The notes beneath the pieces are model-generated. The model was not told the origin of the DNA. It saw nothing but the letters and a program-made list of their open reading frames with translations, and ran no database searches. The position numbers and the translations under genes were made by a program. A stretch of 64,000 nt of DNA from positions 1 to 64,000 of IMG/VR virus record IMGVR_UViG_3300027659_000015; one strand, 5' to 3'. How positions within the stretch are numbered: the first letter of the stretch is position 1; each line of letters begins with the position of its first letter. Origin of the DNA: a virus. This document shows, piece by piece, positions 21,133 to 29,409 of the stretch.

Positions 21133-21858
21133 TTATCCGAAAAAACTTTCGAGTCCCTCCACATTAATCACATGATGGAAACCACACTTGGTACAAGTCA
21201 TTTCGACTTTTTCTTTTAACTTTGGTAAGTTATTAAAGAATTCTTCAATCTTCATAAATTGTTCTTGGTTCATACCTTCAACAAACTGTACCATCTCAGC
21301 AATTGGTGTCTCATGTCCATAATAGAACTGTTCACCATCATAGATGTATTCAATACTTTGTGCCAGCATATTAAAGGTAATATCAGTATCACTTTCCATA
21401 TTGATAGAATCTTTGACAATACCAAACTCAGGGTATTTCATCTTAATCATTAATTTGTCGGTGAGTTGAATCTCCGGTGAAATTTTTTCATCGATTTCAA
21501 CCTTGACATTTAGCAAATTCAGATTTGACTCCATTAGGTTGTTACATTCTTTTTCATTCACAACATTGTTACAACGGTACTTTGAATCAACAACTTCACC
21601 AACAGATTTTGCTCTAAGGTTGATGAAATAGAATTCAACGTCAACTATAGGTAACTTCTCAATATCTACACCTTCAGTCAAGGTACAATTATAAAGAATG
21701 TCACGAATAGCAGAATGTGCGGCTGAAGAATCATCTGACTCCATAGCCATCAATAAGTTTCTTTGTTCTTTTACAAGAAACGGTCGATAACGAATTTGTT
21801 TTTTGGAAACTGGTAATGTGATATCATATGTTGGCACATCAATTTTTGGTAAAGCCAT
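21133..21858 (-). CDS. 26: gp26 baseplate hub/tail assembly protein
   Basis: A 241-residue protein (T4 gp26 is 208) with AAGGAG before the start. The start MALPKIDVPTYDITLPVSKK and the RYRPFLVKEQRNLLMAMES block are the T4_baseplate (gp26) family hallmark. The C-terminal CTKCGFHHVINVEGLESFF contains a zinc-ribbon-like Cys pair; with two earlier Cys (YRCNN, KECNN) a four-Cys metal site is possible. Family role: needed for baseplate hub assembly, probably as a chaperone. The last codons AGT TTT TTC GGA TAA contain a -1 slippery heptamer. Confidence 0.85.
   Translation of the reverse strand: MALPKIDVPTYDITLPVSKKQIRYRPFLVKEQRNLLMAMESDDSSAAHSAIRDILYNCTLTEGVDIEKLPIVDVEFYFINLRAKSVGEVVDSKYRCNNVVNEKECNNLMESNLNLLNVKVEIDEKISPEIQLTDKLMIKMKYPEFGIVKDSINMESDTDITFNMLAQSIEYIYDGEQFYYGHETPIAEMVQFVEGMNQEQFMKIEEFFNNLPKLKEKVEMTCTKCGFHHVINVEGLESFFG
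21139..21145 (-). promoter_or_regulatory. -1 ribosomal frameshift site T TTT TTC (gp26 to gp51)
   Basis: On the minus strand the heptamer T TTT TTC lies in the gp26 frame (AGT TTT TTC), two codons before the TAA. Slipping back one base continues CGG ATA ACC and stays open for 62 codons into gp51. The fusion would be about 302 residues. Confidence 0.7.
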
Positions 21859-21876
21859 AATAACTCCTTAATTTAA

Positions 21877-22407
21877 TCAAAATATAGAATTGTTTCTCCA
21901 ATAGGTATAGGCAAAGGTAACGGATAATTTATGTATACCGTCATTATTCCAATCCAAATCTAATTGGTTTACAGAAACAGGAAAAGCCTCAAACAAATCA
22001 ACAGAGTATGACATTTTGTTTGAAACATCATACTGATTGATTGTAATAGTTGTGGAATATTCATCCTTGTATGCGTAGTTGTTGTTTAGATATGGATTGA
22101 TAAAATCAAACCAAGCATCAAACATATACTTTTGCTTCATATCATCGTCAACCAAGAATGTAAGGTCGATATCTGTATATGATGTTAGGTGTGGATATTT
22201 TTCAATTGGACCATAAGTCTTTTGTTCGTGCATTTCAAATGTACGGCCAGGTAAAACAGCATTCTCACACCTGTACATCAAGCTTCTACTTGTAACCAAT
22301 GGTGTACCAAATAGAATAACTGGAACAGGAATAAGAACATCGAATCTGCTTGGCCTTGCTAAATCGGTTGTAAAACTTGCTTTGAAGTCATTAATTGAAC
22401 CTACCAT
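21877..22407 (-). CDS. 54: gp54/gp19-like tail tube-fold protein
   Basis: A 176-residue protein with features of the T4 gp19/gp54 tail tube fold: an N-terminal FKASFTTDLARPSRFDV strand, RCENAVLPGRTFEM (around residues 46-59), a central DIDLTFLVDDD strand, a helix KYMFDAWFDFINPY and the C-terminal VTFAYTYW strand. Next to gp26/gp51 and near gp48 it is best read as the tail tube initiator gp54, but a tail tube subunit cannot be excluded; the sheath and main tube genes are not in this window. Confidence 0.65.
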   Translation of the reverse strand: MVGSINDFKASFTTDLARPSRFDVLIPVPVILFGTPLVTSRSLMYRCENAVLPGRTFEMHEQKTYGPIEKYPHLTSYTDIDLTFLVDDDMKQKYMFDAWFDFINPYLNNNYAYKDEYSTTITINQYDVSNKMSYSVDLFEAFPVSVNQLDLDWNNDGIHKLSVTFAYTYWRNNSIF

Positions 22408-23028
22408 TTATGAGTTCCTTATTTCTTGTACTGATTCTTTCCACACATCTTGTGGCTTGGCTTTCTTAAATTGTTGTATTGGTAAGAATACAGCAATATC
22501 CCATTCATTATGTTCAACGGAAAGAATCCTGGACTTAACATGGCTGTAAAGATACTGTTTGATACAAGGTCTGAATTCTTTTAGTTTGGATGACGCATCC
22601 AACATCGGATACGTTATTCGGAGTCTCTTAATCTCGTCCTCATCATTATACATAGCATATGGCAATAATTTTTTGAGAAAATTAATACGATATCTAAGTG
22701 GTAAGTAATGTAAATTAAGTCCTATAAAACCATCAGATGTTCGTTTGAGTGGTATAACCAAAGGAAATCTGTCATAATATGGTAATTCTGCCTTACCTTT
22801 TGGATCATATACAAAAAAGTATAAACCACCCATCAAAAACTTTTGTCTATCGTTTGGTCTTATATAACGGTTTGTCTCTTTTGTCATAAGATTGGACATT
22901 GCTGCTGGATTTCGTAACGTAGAAATCTTTTGCATTAACCATTTATAAGATTCTCGACTATTCGTTTGATAGCTGAGTTCTGCTTTTTGTTCAGATAATG
23001 TGGTGAGTATTGATGGTCTTATTGTCAT
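22408..23028 (-). CDS. conserved T4-superfamily protein near gp4, function unsure
   Basis: A 206-residue protein. Conserved-looking blocks are GGLYFFVYDPKGKAELPYYD, PLVIPLKRTSDGFIGLNLHY and EWDIAVFLPIQQFKKA. These recur in T4-like phages of aquatic bacteria beside gp4. By position (T4 order 2-4-53) it might be the DNA end protector gp2 or another neck/baseplate factor, but sequence alone does not decide. Its stop abuts the next ATG (TAAATG). A late element ACTAAATA lies 4 nt upstream of its start. Confidence 0.65.
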   Translation of the reverse strand: MTIRPSILTTLSEQKAELSYQTNSRESYKWLMQKISTLRNPAAMSNLMTKETNRYIRPNDRQKFLMGGLYFFVYDPKGKAELPYYDRFPLVIPLKRTSDGFIGLNLHYLPLRYRINFLKKLLPYAMYNDEDEIKRLRITYPMLDASSKLKEFRPCIKQYLYSHVKSRILSVEHNEWDIAVFLPIQQFKKAKPQDVWKESVQEIRNS

Positions 23029-23032
23029 GGAC

Positions 23033-23040
23033 TATTTAGT
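23033..23040 (-). promoter_or_regulatory. possible late promoter element ACTAAATA (minus strand)
   Basis: On the minus strand ACTAAATA ends 4 nt before the ATG at 23028. With T4 late spacing the transcript would start at the ATG, i.e. be leaderless. Confidence 0.4.
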
Positions 23041-23474
23041 TAGAGGCCTAGGTGGTCTTCTGTCATCAACATGAATTTCCATCCACGGTCAAGGCAATAT
23101 TCTGTTGCTGCCTTCCACTTAGCTTGATTAACACCCCATGTAACCACTTCATTAATATATTGTTTAGTTACTCGTTTCTTTTTTTCTGGTTCTTGTGTTT
23201 GTTTTTTTGGTTTAACTTCAATCATCATTGTTTTGGTTGAACCATCTTTTCCACGGGATTTAACTACGAAATCTGGAAAGTATCTGTGCATTCTACCATC
23301 TACTGGAGACCTGTATGGAATGATTACCTCTTCTGAAGCCCATGATAATATGTCTGGATTTTTGTCGAGCCAGTTCATCACTCTACATTCCCAAGAAGAG
23401 CGATATATGATTTTTGTGTGGTCCCCAACATATTTGTGAGGATTATTAGGTCTAAATGTTCCAGAATACGCCAT
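23040..23474 (-). CDS. 4: gp4 head completion protein (PD-(D/E)XK fold)
   Basis: A 144-residue protein (T4 gp4 is 150). The start MAYSGTFRPNNPHKYVGD and YRSSWECRVMNWLDKNP are characteristic of the gp4/gp50 family. The nuclease-like residues are E29, P67-D68 (RYFPDFV) and E86-x-K88 (MIEVKP). Family role: acts at the head portal after DNA packaging and is needed for stable DNA-filled heads. The nuclease motif is intact. It is divergent from gp48, with only 34 bp between the two starts. Confidence 0.9.
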   Translation of the reverse strand: MAYSGTFRPNNPHKYVGDHTKIIYRSSWECRVMNWLDKNPDILSWASEEVIIPYRSPVDGRMHRYFPDFVVKSRGKDGSTKTMMIEVKPKKQTQEPEKKKRVTKQYINEVVTWGVNQAKWKAATEYCLDRGWKFMLMTEDHLGL

Positions 23475-23488
23475 AAATAGTATATATA
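23472..23488 (+). promoter_or_regulatory. divergent late promoter region between gp4 and gp48
   Basis: CATAAATA at 23472-23479 (plus) precedes the gp48 ATG by 29 nt. A palindromic TATATATA at 23481-23488 could serve both strands, ending 6 nt before the gp4 start on the minus strand. Confidence 0.5.
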
Positions 23489-23508
23489 ACTTTTTTAAAG
23501 ATAGAACA

Positions 23509-24618
23509 ATGGCATTCGAACTACAAGAACAAAAGTCAGACGGAACATATCAAACTGTTGTCAATACAAATCAAAGTTCATATTACAATAGTGAATCTAC
23601 TGGTACAGAATATTCTTCAGATAATACTCCGATTGGTCCTAGTTTATCCGATTCTCTTGCTACTGGACCATTAAGTGCATTATTCAAATCAAAGTATAAT
23701 TATGATAGATTAGCATATCCAGCAGATTTGGGTTCTTCTGGTAAAGGACATATGGTACAGTTTGATGTTTATAACACACTTTCAACTGATATTAAGGACG
23801 TATCTACTTTTTTAACTACTCAAGCTAATAAATTATCGGCCGCTGCAACTTCTGTGTATAATGCAGGTGTGGGTGGTACAGTTCAAAATTTAGCTAATGA
23901 GGCAAAACAAGTTGTTGGACAAGCAATTGAATTATCGAATTCATTGGTCGAAAAAGGTTTAGATGGTGCATTAAACCAAGTAGTTGAAAGTGTGGTTGGT
24001 AAACAAACCGTTAGTGAATTTTTACAAACAAGAAAAGAACTTGTAAAAACAATGTATCTTTACATGCCAGATACTTTGGACTTCACATACTCAGCAACTT
24101 GGGACAAAACAGACCTAATGAAAGCGGCTGGTGCAGTACCGGTTGTTGGTGGTTTAGCGAGAGGTATTACCAGTATTATGGATAATGATGCGGTCAAATT
24201 AGCCATGAATAAATTTGGTTATGCATTTAATCCACAATCGCAAATGTTGTTTGAAGGTATAGATTTTAGAGCATACTCGATGTCATTTGTTTTTACACCA
24301 CGTTCAGCACAAGAAGCCAATATTGTAAAAGAAATAATTAAAACATTTAGAATGTTTGCTGCACCTACTGTTGTGAATGAAATTGGTGGTTTCTTTTTTA
24401 AGCCACCTGGTATTTTTGGAGTCAGTTTTTTCTCAGATGGTGCACCAAATTATAATATTAATAAATTGATGGATAGTGTGTTAGAATCAGTTGAAGTAAA
24501 TTATGCACCAAATGGTTGGTCAGCACACCGAGGTGGTAAACCAGTACAAACAACTATAACTTTAAGTTTCAAAGAAATGACATTGGTAGATAGAACAAAA
24601 ATTGAGAACGGTTATTAA
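23509..24618 (+). CDS. 48: gp48 baseplate tail tube cap
   Basis: A 369-residue protein (T4 gp48 is 364). After a Ser/Thr-rich N-terminus (GTEYSSDNTPIGPSLSDSL) come the YMPDTLDFTYSATWD block, the MLFEGIDFRAYSMSFVFTPR block and the helix EANIVKEIIKTFRMF. It ends with VNYAPNGWSAHRGGKPVQT and the final ITLSFKEMTLVDR strand, which corresponds to LEITMREIITLNR in T4 gp48. Role: caps the baseplate hub and, with gp54, initiates tail tube polymerisation. First gene of the rightward structural block. Confidence 0.88.
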   Translation: MAFELQEQKSDGTYQTVVNTNQSSYYNSESTGTEYSSDNTPIGPSLSDSLATGPLSALFKSKYNYDRLAYPADLGSSGKGHMVQFDVYNTLSTDIKDVSTFLTTQANKLSAAATSVYNAGVGGTVQNLANEAKQVVGQAIELSNSLVEKGLDGALNQVVESVVGKQTVSEFLQTRKELVKTMYLYMPDTLDFTYSATWDKTDLMKAAGAVPVVGGLARGITSIMDNDAVKLAMNKFGYAFNPQSQMLFEGIDFRAYSMSFVFTPRSAQEANIVKEIIKTFRMFAAPTVVNEIGGFFFKPPGIFGVSFFSDGAPNYNINKLMDSVLESVEVNYAPNGWSAHRGGKPVQTTITLSFKEMTLVDRTKIENGY

Positions 24619-24619
24619 A

Positions 24620-25216
24620 ATGAAATACTTTAATACTTTACCAAAAATTGTAACTTCAGATTACAACAATAACACAATAGTTTTAACAAATTTATTGGCT
24701 CGAGCAAGTCTTATTGATAACTATTTGGATAATCCATTGATGTTTTATACATATGATATACAAGAAGGCGATACACCAGAAATTATTGCACACAAATATT
24801 ATGATGATCCTTATCGTTATTGGATAGTGTTAGTTTCAAATCAAGTATTAGATCCACAATGGAATTGGCCTTTGAATTCTGGCGTTTTTAACAAATATAT
24901 TGTAGATAAGTATACAACAATAAATCCATATTCAGATGTGCATCATTATGAAAAAATTATCACACAGTTTGATGTTGTAACTAAAACAACTACCAAAAAC
25001 ATAGTAGTTGTTGACCAATCAGCATATAATCTTGTAAATGAAAATACAAAGACAGTTACTTTACGAACAGGTAGTGTATCAGTAACAACATCAAAACGTG
25101 GTGTATCATTTTATGATTATGAACAAGAATTGAATGAGTCTAAACGTAATATTAAATTATTGAATAAAAATTATATGAACAATTTTGAATCACAGTTTTA
25201 TAAATTAATGAAATAA
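24620..25216 (+). CDS. 53: gp53 baseplate wedge subunit
   Basis: The ATG at 24620, right after the gp48 stop, is preferred over an in-frame upstream start. The 198 residues (T4 gp53 is 196) contain MKYFNTLPKI, ARASLIDNYL, YDIQEGDTPEIIAHKYYDDP and YRYWIVLVSNQVLDPQWNWPL, the LysM-like block that defines gp53. Role: gp53 bridges neighbouring wedges to form the hexameric baseplate ring. The C-terminal third is more variable. Gene order 48-53-27-5 is rearranged relative to T4. Confidence 0.92.
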   Translation: MKYFNTLPKIVTSDYNNNTIVLTNLLARASLIDNYLDNPLMFYTYDIQEGDTPEIIAHKYYDDPYRYWIVLVSNQVLDPQWNWPLNSGVFNKYIVDKYTTINPYSDVHHYEKIITQFDVVTKTTTKNIVVVDQSAYNLVNENTKTVTLRTGSVSVTTSKRGVSFYDYEQELNESKRNIKLLNKNYMNNFESQFYKLMK

Positions 25217-25217
25217 C

Positions 25218-26585
25218 ATGGCAGATAATACAGATACACCAGAAGGCGTTGCTTATGGTCCAGAGAGTGCGAGTGTTGATAAGCTGACACTTATCACCGC
25301 TTCAGGCCAAGAAATTGATTTAAAGAAAATGATTATTGAATTTTCTTATTTTGAAGACATTTATAGTTTTGTTGTATCTGGTTCGGTATCGATTCGTGAC
25401 GGTCAAGGTCTAATTGAAAGATGGCAAATAACTGGTGGTGAATTTTTGGATGTTGATTTTGGTAGAGTAAAAGGTTCCGACACAAATACCTCCCGAAAAT
25501 TTCGAGTGTATAAACTAGGTGACAGAAAAGCTATTGAGAATTTGAACTCAGAAGTATTTACTTTACATTTTTGTTCTGAAGAATTACTTTTATCTGAACA
25601 AAACAAAGTTACAAAATCATACTCAAACAAAGGTTCAGGAGAAGAAATACACAAAACAGTAACTGCAATACTTAGAGAAGAATTGAAAGTTAAAAAAGAT
25701 TTATATATTGAAAATACCCGTGGAATTTATAGCTTTGTTATACCTAGAATTAAACCTTTGGAAGCCATAAGTTGGTTGTCAACATATGCAAGGCCGGAAT
25801 CACAGGCTTTGGCTGGTGCTGATATGTTGTTCTACGAAAATAAAGATGGTTTTAATTTTAAATCAATACGAAGCTTACTGAATCAAACACCTTATAGAAC
25901 ATATAATTATCAACAAAATAATACAGATTCAACATTAGAACAAAAAGCTTCATCAGTATTACAATATGAATTTATAAAATCCTATGATGCTCTGAATGAA
26001 ATTAGTTCTGGTACATTTGCCAACAGATTAATATCTGTAGATCCGGCAACAAGGTCATATAAGATTACTGATTTCGATTATAACAAATATAAAACAACAT
26101 CTAAACCCGCCAATGGTAGTGGTTTATTAAATGGTTATGTAAATAGATTGGGTAAGACAGATAATCAAAGTCCACAGAGTGTGGTCAAGGTTGTAATTGG
26201 TAATTCAGAACAATATAAAGTTGGTTATATTAAAGATAAACCTGGTTCTGTTGCAAATGATGTATTTGTGGAGAATTACATACCAAATAGAACAGCACAG
26301 ATTGCTCTAGCCAATTACACATTAGTAAAGGTGGTCGTTCCTGGTGATCCTAACTTGAAGGCCGGCATGACCGTGACCTTTAATATATACTCATTGGCGA
26401 TAGATGGTGATAAGAAAAGATTAGACACAAGATTTTCTGGCAAATATTTGGTTAATGCAGTTCGTCATATTATTCAATCACAAGGTGTATATCAAACAGT
26501 TATGGAATTAGCGAAAGAAAGTTATGAAACAGAATTATCAGCTATCAATAAAACAGCAGATTTACAGGCGGCAATAAATGAGTAG
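25218..26585 (+). CDS. 27: gp27-like baseplate central hub protein
   Basis: A 455-residue protein (T4 gp27 is 391). The N-terminal IDLKKMIIEFSYFEDIYSFV and SGSVSIRDGQGLIERWQITGGE cut in two, and the later FTLHFCSEELLLSEQNKV, are typical of the tube-like domains of gp27/VgrG-type hubs. AISWLSTYARPE (about residues 185-196) and the terminal VRHIIQSQGVYQTVMELAKES fit the second such domain. Role: trimer that connects the gp5 spike to the tail tube. Placement directly before the gp5 OB-fold gene supports this. It overlaps that gene by 8 nt. Confidence 0.82.
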   Translation: MADNTDTPEGVAYGPESASVDKLTLITASGQEIDLKKMIIEFSYFEDIYSFVVSGSVSIRDGQGLIERWQITGGEFLDVDFGRVKGSDTNTSRKFRVYKLGDRKAIENLNSEVFTLHFCSEELLLSEQNKVTKSYSNKGSGEEIHKTVTAILREELKVKKDLYIENTRGIYSFVIPRIKPLEAISWLSTYARPESQALAGADMLFYENKDGFNFKSIRSLLNQTPYRTYNYQQNNTDSTLEQKASSVLQYEFIKSYDALNEISSGTFANRLISVDPATRSYKITDFDYNKYKTTSKPANGSGLLNGYVNRLGKTDNQSPQSVVKVVIGNSEQYKVGYIKDKPGSVANDVFVENYIPNRTAQIALANYTLVKVVVPGDPNLKAGMTVTFNIYSLAIDGDKKRLDTRFSGKYLVNAVRHIIQSQGVYQTVMELAKESYETELSAINKTADLQAAINE

Positions 26586-27765
26586 TTTTTTAGGTAAAGA
26601 TGGTTACGTTTGGTGGGTAGGTGTTGTTGAAAACATTGAAGATCCATTAAAATATGGCCGTTGTAAAATTAGAATATTTGGTTGGCATACAGAAAATTTA
26701 CAGTTATTACCAACCAAAGATTTACCATGGGCTGCGCCGGCTTCTGCAACAAATAGTTCAGGTTCTTTTTCTGTACCAACACCAGGAGATTATGTAACTG
26801 GTTATTTTGCTGATGATGGTTCTGGCCAAGTTCCATATTACACAGCAGTTTTACCTGGAATTCAAGCAAATCCACCAGATATATCTAAAGGTTTCTCACC
26901 ACAAAGATTAAATCCAGCCGCTGCGGAAACGCAAGAAGAGATTGCTACACCAAAATTACCTGCTGGTGTTATTGCCAATGCAATTGGTATGCCGACTATT
27001 GCACCTACTGCAATGGGTATTCTTGCTAATACAGGTATATCACTAACAAATGCTTCATTGGGTCATGCCTGTGATTTTAGATATGCATTCAATTTCAACC
27101 TTGGTGTTAGTTCATTAGGTTTAATTAATCCTGTAAGTGCTATTCAAAATGCCATGAAAAGCGGTAAGAATAAAGCAGCCATGTTAATATCAGCATTTAT
27201 TTCACAATTGAATGATACATTTAGGTTGACAATAAAAGGTATTCTATTCACATTAAATTTGGATCCTAGTGGCGTCTTAGCTGGTGCATATTCGTATGTA
27301 AAGAAAATTGTTAGAATGATTAATGAAATTACAATTAAGATTGCTAAAGTGGTTGAGATTGTTTCGGCTGTATATTATTTAATACAAGACATACAGAAAA
27401 TTATTGATTACTTAAAGAATTTGCCTGCTCGTTTCTTGGCGATGGTACAAGATTGTATTACAAACTTTTTAGGTGGTATCAAAAACTTCACTTCACAAAT
27501 TTTATCAATACCAGGTGCTGTTGGTAATTCAATACAAAACATTGCTTCTAGTTTGACTGGTTCAGCGGATAGTATGGTATCAACATTGAATGCTGCATCT
27601 TCTGCTTATCCATTACCAGATTCATTAAAAGGTTTGTTTACGGATCCTAGTTTAGACCACACAGTAGTATTACAACAACACATCAATGATACATATGATG
27701 CAAACACCGTGATTGCAACGGCTGAGTCATCAAATTTTGATCCGAATAAGGTACAATGGGCATGA
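26578..27765 (+). CDS. 5: gp5-like hub, OB-fold part (split gp5, no lysozyme)
   Basis: A 395-residue protein. Residues about 5-105 (WWVGVVENIEDPLKYGRCKI, RIFGWHT, LPWAAPASATNSSG, PTPGDYVTGYFADDG) form the OB-fold of T4 gp5/VgrG hubs. The T4 lysozyme domain is absent; instead a long helical region follows (about 130-360, KIVRMINEITIKIAKVVEIV and PARFLAMVQDCITNFLGG). The beta-helix spike is a separate gene that starts in an ATGA overlap at 27762. Confidence 0.82.
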   Translation: MSSFLGKDGYVWWVGVVENIEDPLKYGRCKIRIFGWHTENLQLLPTKDLPWAAPASATNSSGSFSVPTPGDYVTGYFADDGSGQVPYYTAVLPGIQANPPDISKGFSPQRLNPAAAETQEEIATPKLPAGVIANAIGMPTIAPTAMGILANTGISLTNASLGHACDFRYAFNFNLGVSSLGLINPVSAIQNAMKSGKNKAAMLISAFISQLNDTFRLTIKGILFTLNLDPSGVLAGAYSYVKKIVRMINEITIKIAKVVEIVSAVYYLIQDIQKIIDYLKNLPARFLAMVQDCITNFLGGIKNFTSQILSIPGAVGNSIQNIASSLTGSADSMVSTLNAASSAYPLPDSLKGLFTDPSLDHTVVLQQHINDTYDANTVIATAESSNFDPNKVQWA

Positions 27766-28598
27766 GTGAAATACCAAGTTTCTATAAAGGTTGGAACGAA
27801 CCGGAATCAGCAGCAAACACCGATTACAAACCGGTTTATCCATTCAATAATGTCACACAGACAAGGTCTGGACATATGTTTGAATTGGATGATACAAACA
27901 CAAGAGAAAGAGTTCGTTTACAACATCGTTCAAATACATTCTTTGAGATGCATCCAAATGGTGATTATGTACACAAGGTGTTTGGTGATGGTTATGAAAT
28001 CGTTGTTAAAAATAAGAATGTATTAATCAAAGGAATATGTAACATAACTATTGAGGGTGATGCATATGTTTATGTTAAGGGTGATAAGGTTGAACAAATT
28101 GATGGTAATTTAGAACAGCATGTAAAAGGTAATTACACACAGGTTGTAGAAGGTTTATCTAACATCACTTCACAAGGCAACATGAGAATTGATGCCGGTT
28201 CGGGATTAGTAGGTTCATTAACACTTAGTGCGGGTGATGTAGTGAACTTAAATGCTGATTTAAATGTTGATGGTGAGGTTGTTGCTGACAAAATATATTC
28301 TACTGGTCGTATTGATGCTTTTGGTGGTATTAGTGCTGGTCCCGCTGGTTTTGTTTCTATATTAGGTGGTTTATCAATAGGATATCCAGTTGCCGTGACG
28401 GGTCAAATACTTTGTATTGGTAGTATAAATTCAGCAACATTAATAAATGCTGGTATTTCTGTTAATGCGCCGACTGGTAAGTTTGGTTATATGTCGGCAG
28501 GATTAATGACAGACGTTGTGAATACATCAATATATGATTCTCACATACATATTGCAAGGTTTGGTCCGACAACACCTCCATTAACTCCAATGGTCTAA
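27762..28598 (+). CDS. 5: gp5-like beta-helix spike with HxH tip
   Basis: Start chosen at 27762 in an ATGA overlap; an ATG 6 nt upstream is an alternative. Residues 30-150 contain THSGHMFELDDTNT-like (TRSGHMFELDDTNTRERVRL), GDYVHKVFGDGYEIV and then short strands (NVLIKGICNITIEGDAYVYV, KGDKVEQIDGNLEQHVKGNY). These are the spike beta-helix repeats of gp5C/VgrG. The C-terminus SHIHIARFGPTTPP has an H-x-H motif like the metal-binding tip of other phage spikes. Role: pierces the outer membrane at infection. Confidence 0.85.
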   Translation: MSEIPSFYKGWNEPESAANTDYKPVYPFNNVTQTRSGHMFELDDTNTRERVRLQHRSNTFFEMHPNGDYVHKVFGDGYEIVVKNKNVLIKGICNITIEGDAYVYVKGDKVEQIDGNLEQHVKGNYTQVVEGLSNITSQGNMRIDAGSGLVGSLTLSAGDVVNLNADLNVDGEVVADKIYSTGRIDAFGGISAGPAGFVSILGGLSIGYPVAVTGQILCIGSINSATLINAGISVNAPTGKFGYMSAGLMTDVVNTSIYDSHIHIARFGPTTPPLTPMV

Positions 28599-28607
28599 GG
28601 ATATAAT

Positions 28608-29402
28608 ATGAGTATTTTTGGTAGATTAGGATACGATTCCGCAAACACAGCAAGTGTTGTAACAGATTTGTCGGCAAATGTGGTTTTGACAATGAGTCAA
28701 ATGCCGGCTTTATTAAACTCATGGCAGACAGATGACGTATCCGATAACATTATTGGTGGTTATTTTTCAAATCCAGTCGCAAGTATCACACAAAACATTT
28801 GGTATACAGCAAATACAATTCTCGCTATACCAAATTTGAGCACGGCTCAAACAGCAATAAATGTGGCTGTAACCAATTTATCCGAGTCTTGTAATAGTTT
28901 TTTCTTACATACTAATAGAATATCGGGTGTGAGTTCAAATACAGATGAACCAACACAACCACACTATAATACAGCTATGGCCACCGCAAAAGTTATAATG
29001 TTCATCACATTTCAATCGGATGGAGTACAAAACAATGCGCCTTTGATGGGTAATTTTACCAGTTTGACTATCAGAGACACCTTGAGTACGATGAATACAA
29101 CAATTCAGTCATATCCTACGACTATCAAGAATAGTATTGTTGTAACCAGTGATGAGTTTGGAACAACTTATACAAGTAACCTGACTACAATTCAAGTAAC
29201 AACAATCATAAATGGTATAAACTCAATTAAAAACATTATGGATTCACGTAGAATTGGTGACGTTAACTTCTACAATAACTCCAGGTCTATCGTGGATGAT
29301 TACAATTCAGTCAAGCAGTTTGCTAATCCTGGTCAATCCGAGACATATTTAATCAATAATTACATAGGTACTGATAAATTAAAGTCCAGGATAAACTCAT
29401 AA
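28608..29402 (+). CDS. structural protein of unknown function between spike and gp25
   Basis: A 264-residue Asn/Thr/Ser-rich protein with an AAGGA site. It starts MSIFGRLGYDSANTASVVTD and is predicted to be largely helical with amphipathic segments (INGINSIKNIMDSRR). The composition is that of baseplate proteins and the location inside the hub-wedge operon makes a baseplate role likely. No T4 counterpart recognised. Confidence 0.7.
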   Translation: MSIFGRLGYDSANTASVVTDLSANVVLTMSQMPALLNSWQTDDVSDNIIGGYFSNPVASITQNIWYTANTILAIPNLSTAQTAINVAVTNLSESCNSFFLHTNRISGVSSNTDEPTQPHYNTAMATAKVIMFITFQSDGVQNNAPLMGNFTSLTIRDTLSTMNTTIQSYPTTIKNSIVVTSDEFGTTYTSNLTTIQVTTIINGINSIKNIMDSRRIGDVNFYNNSRSIVDDYNSVKQFANPGQSETYLINNYIGTDKLKSRINS

Positions 29403-29405
29403 ATA
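29398..29405 (+). promoter_or_regulatory. possible late promoter element CATAAATA before gp25
   Basis: CATAAATA overlaps the preceding stop and ends 4 nt before the gp25 ATG (29410), implying a leaderless late transcript if used with T4 spacing. Confidence 0.45.
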
Positions 29406-29409
29406 AAAC

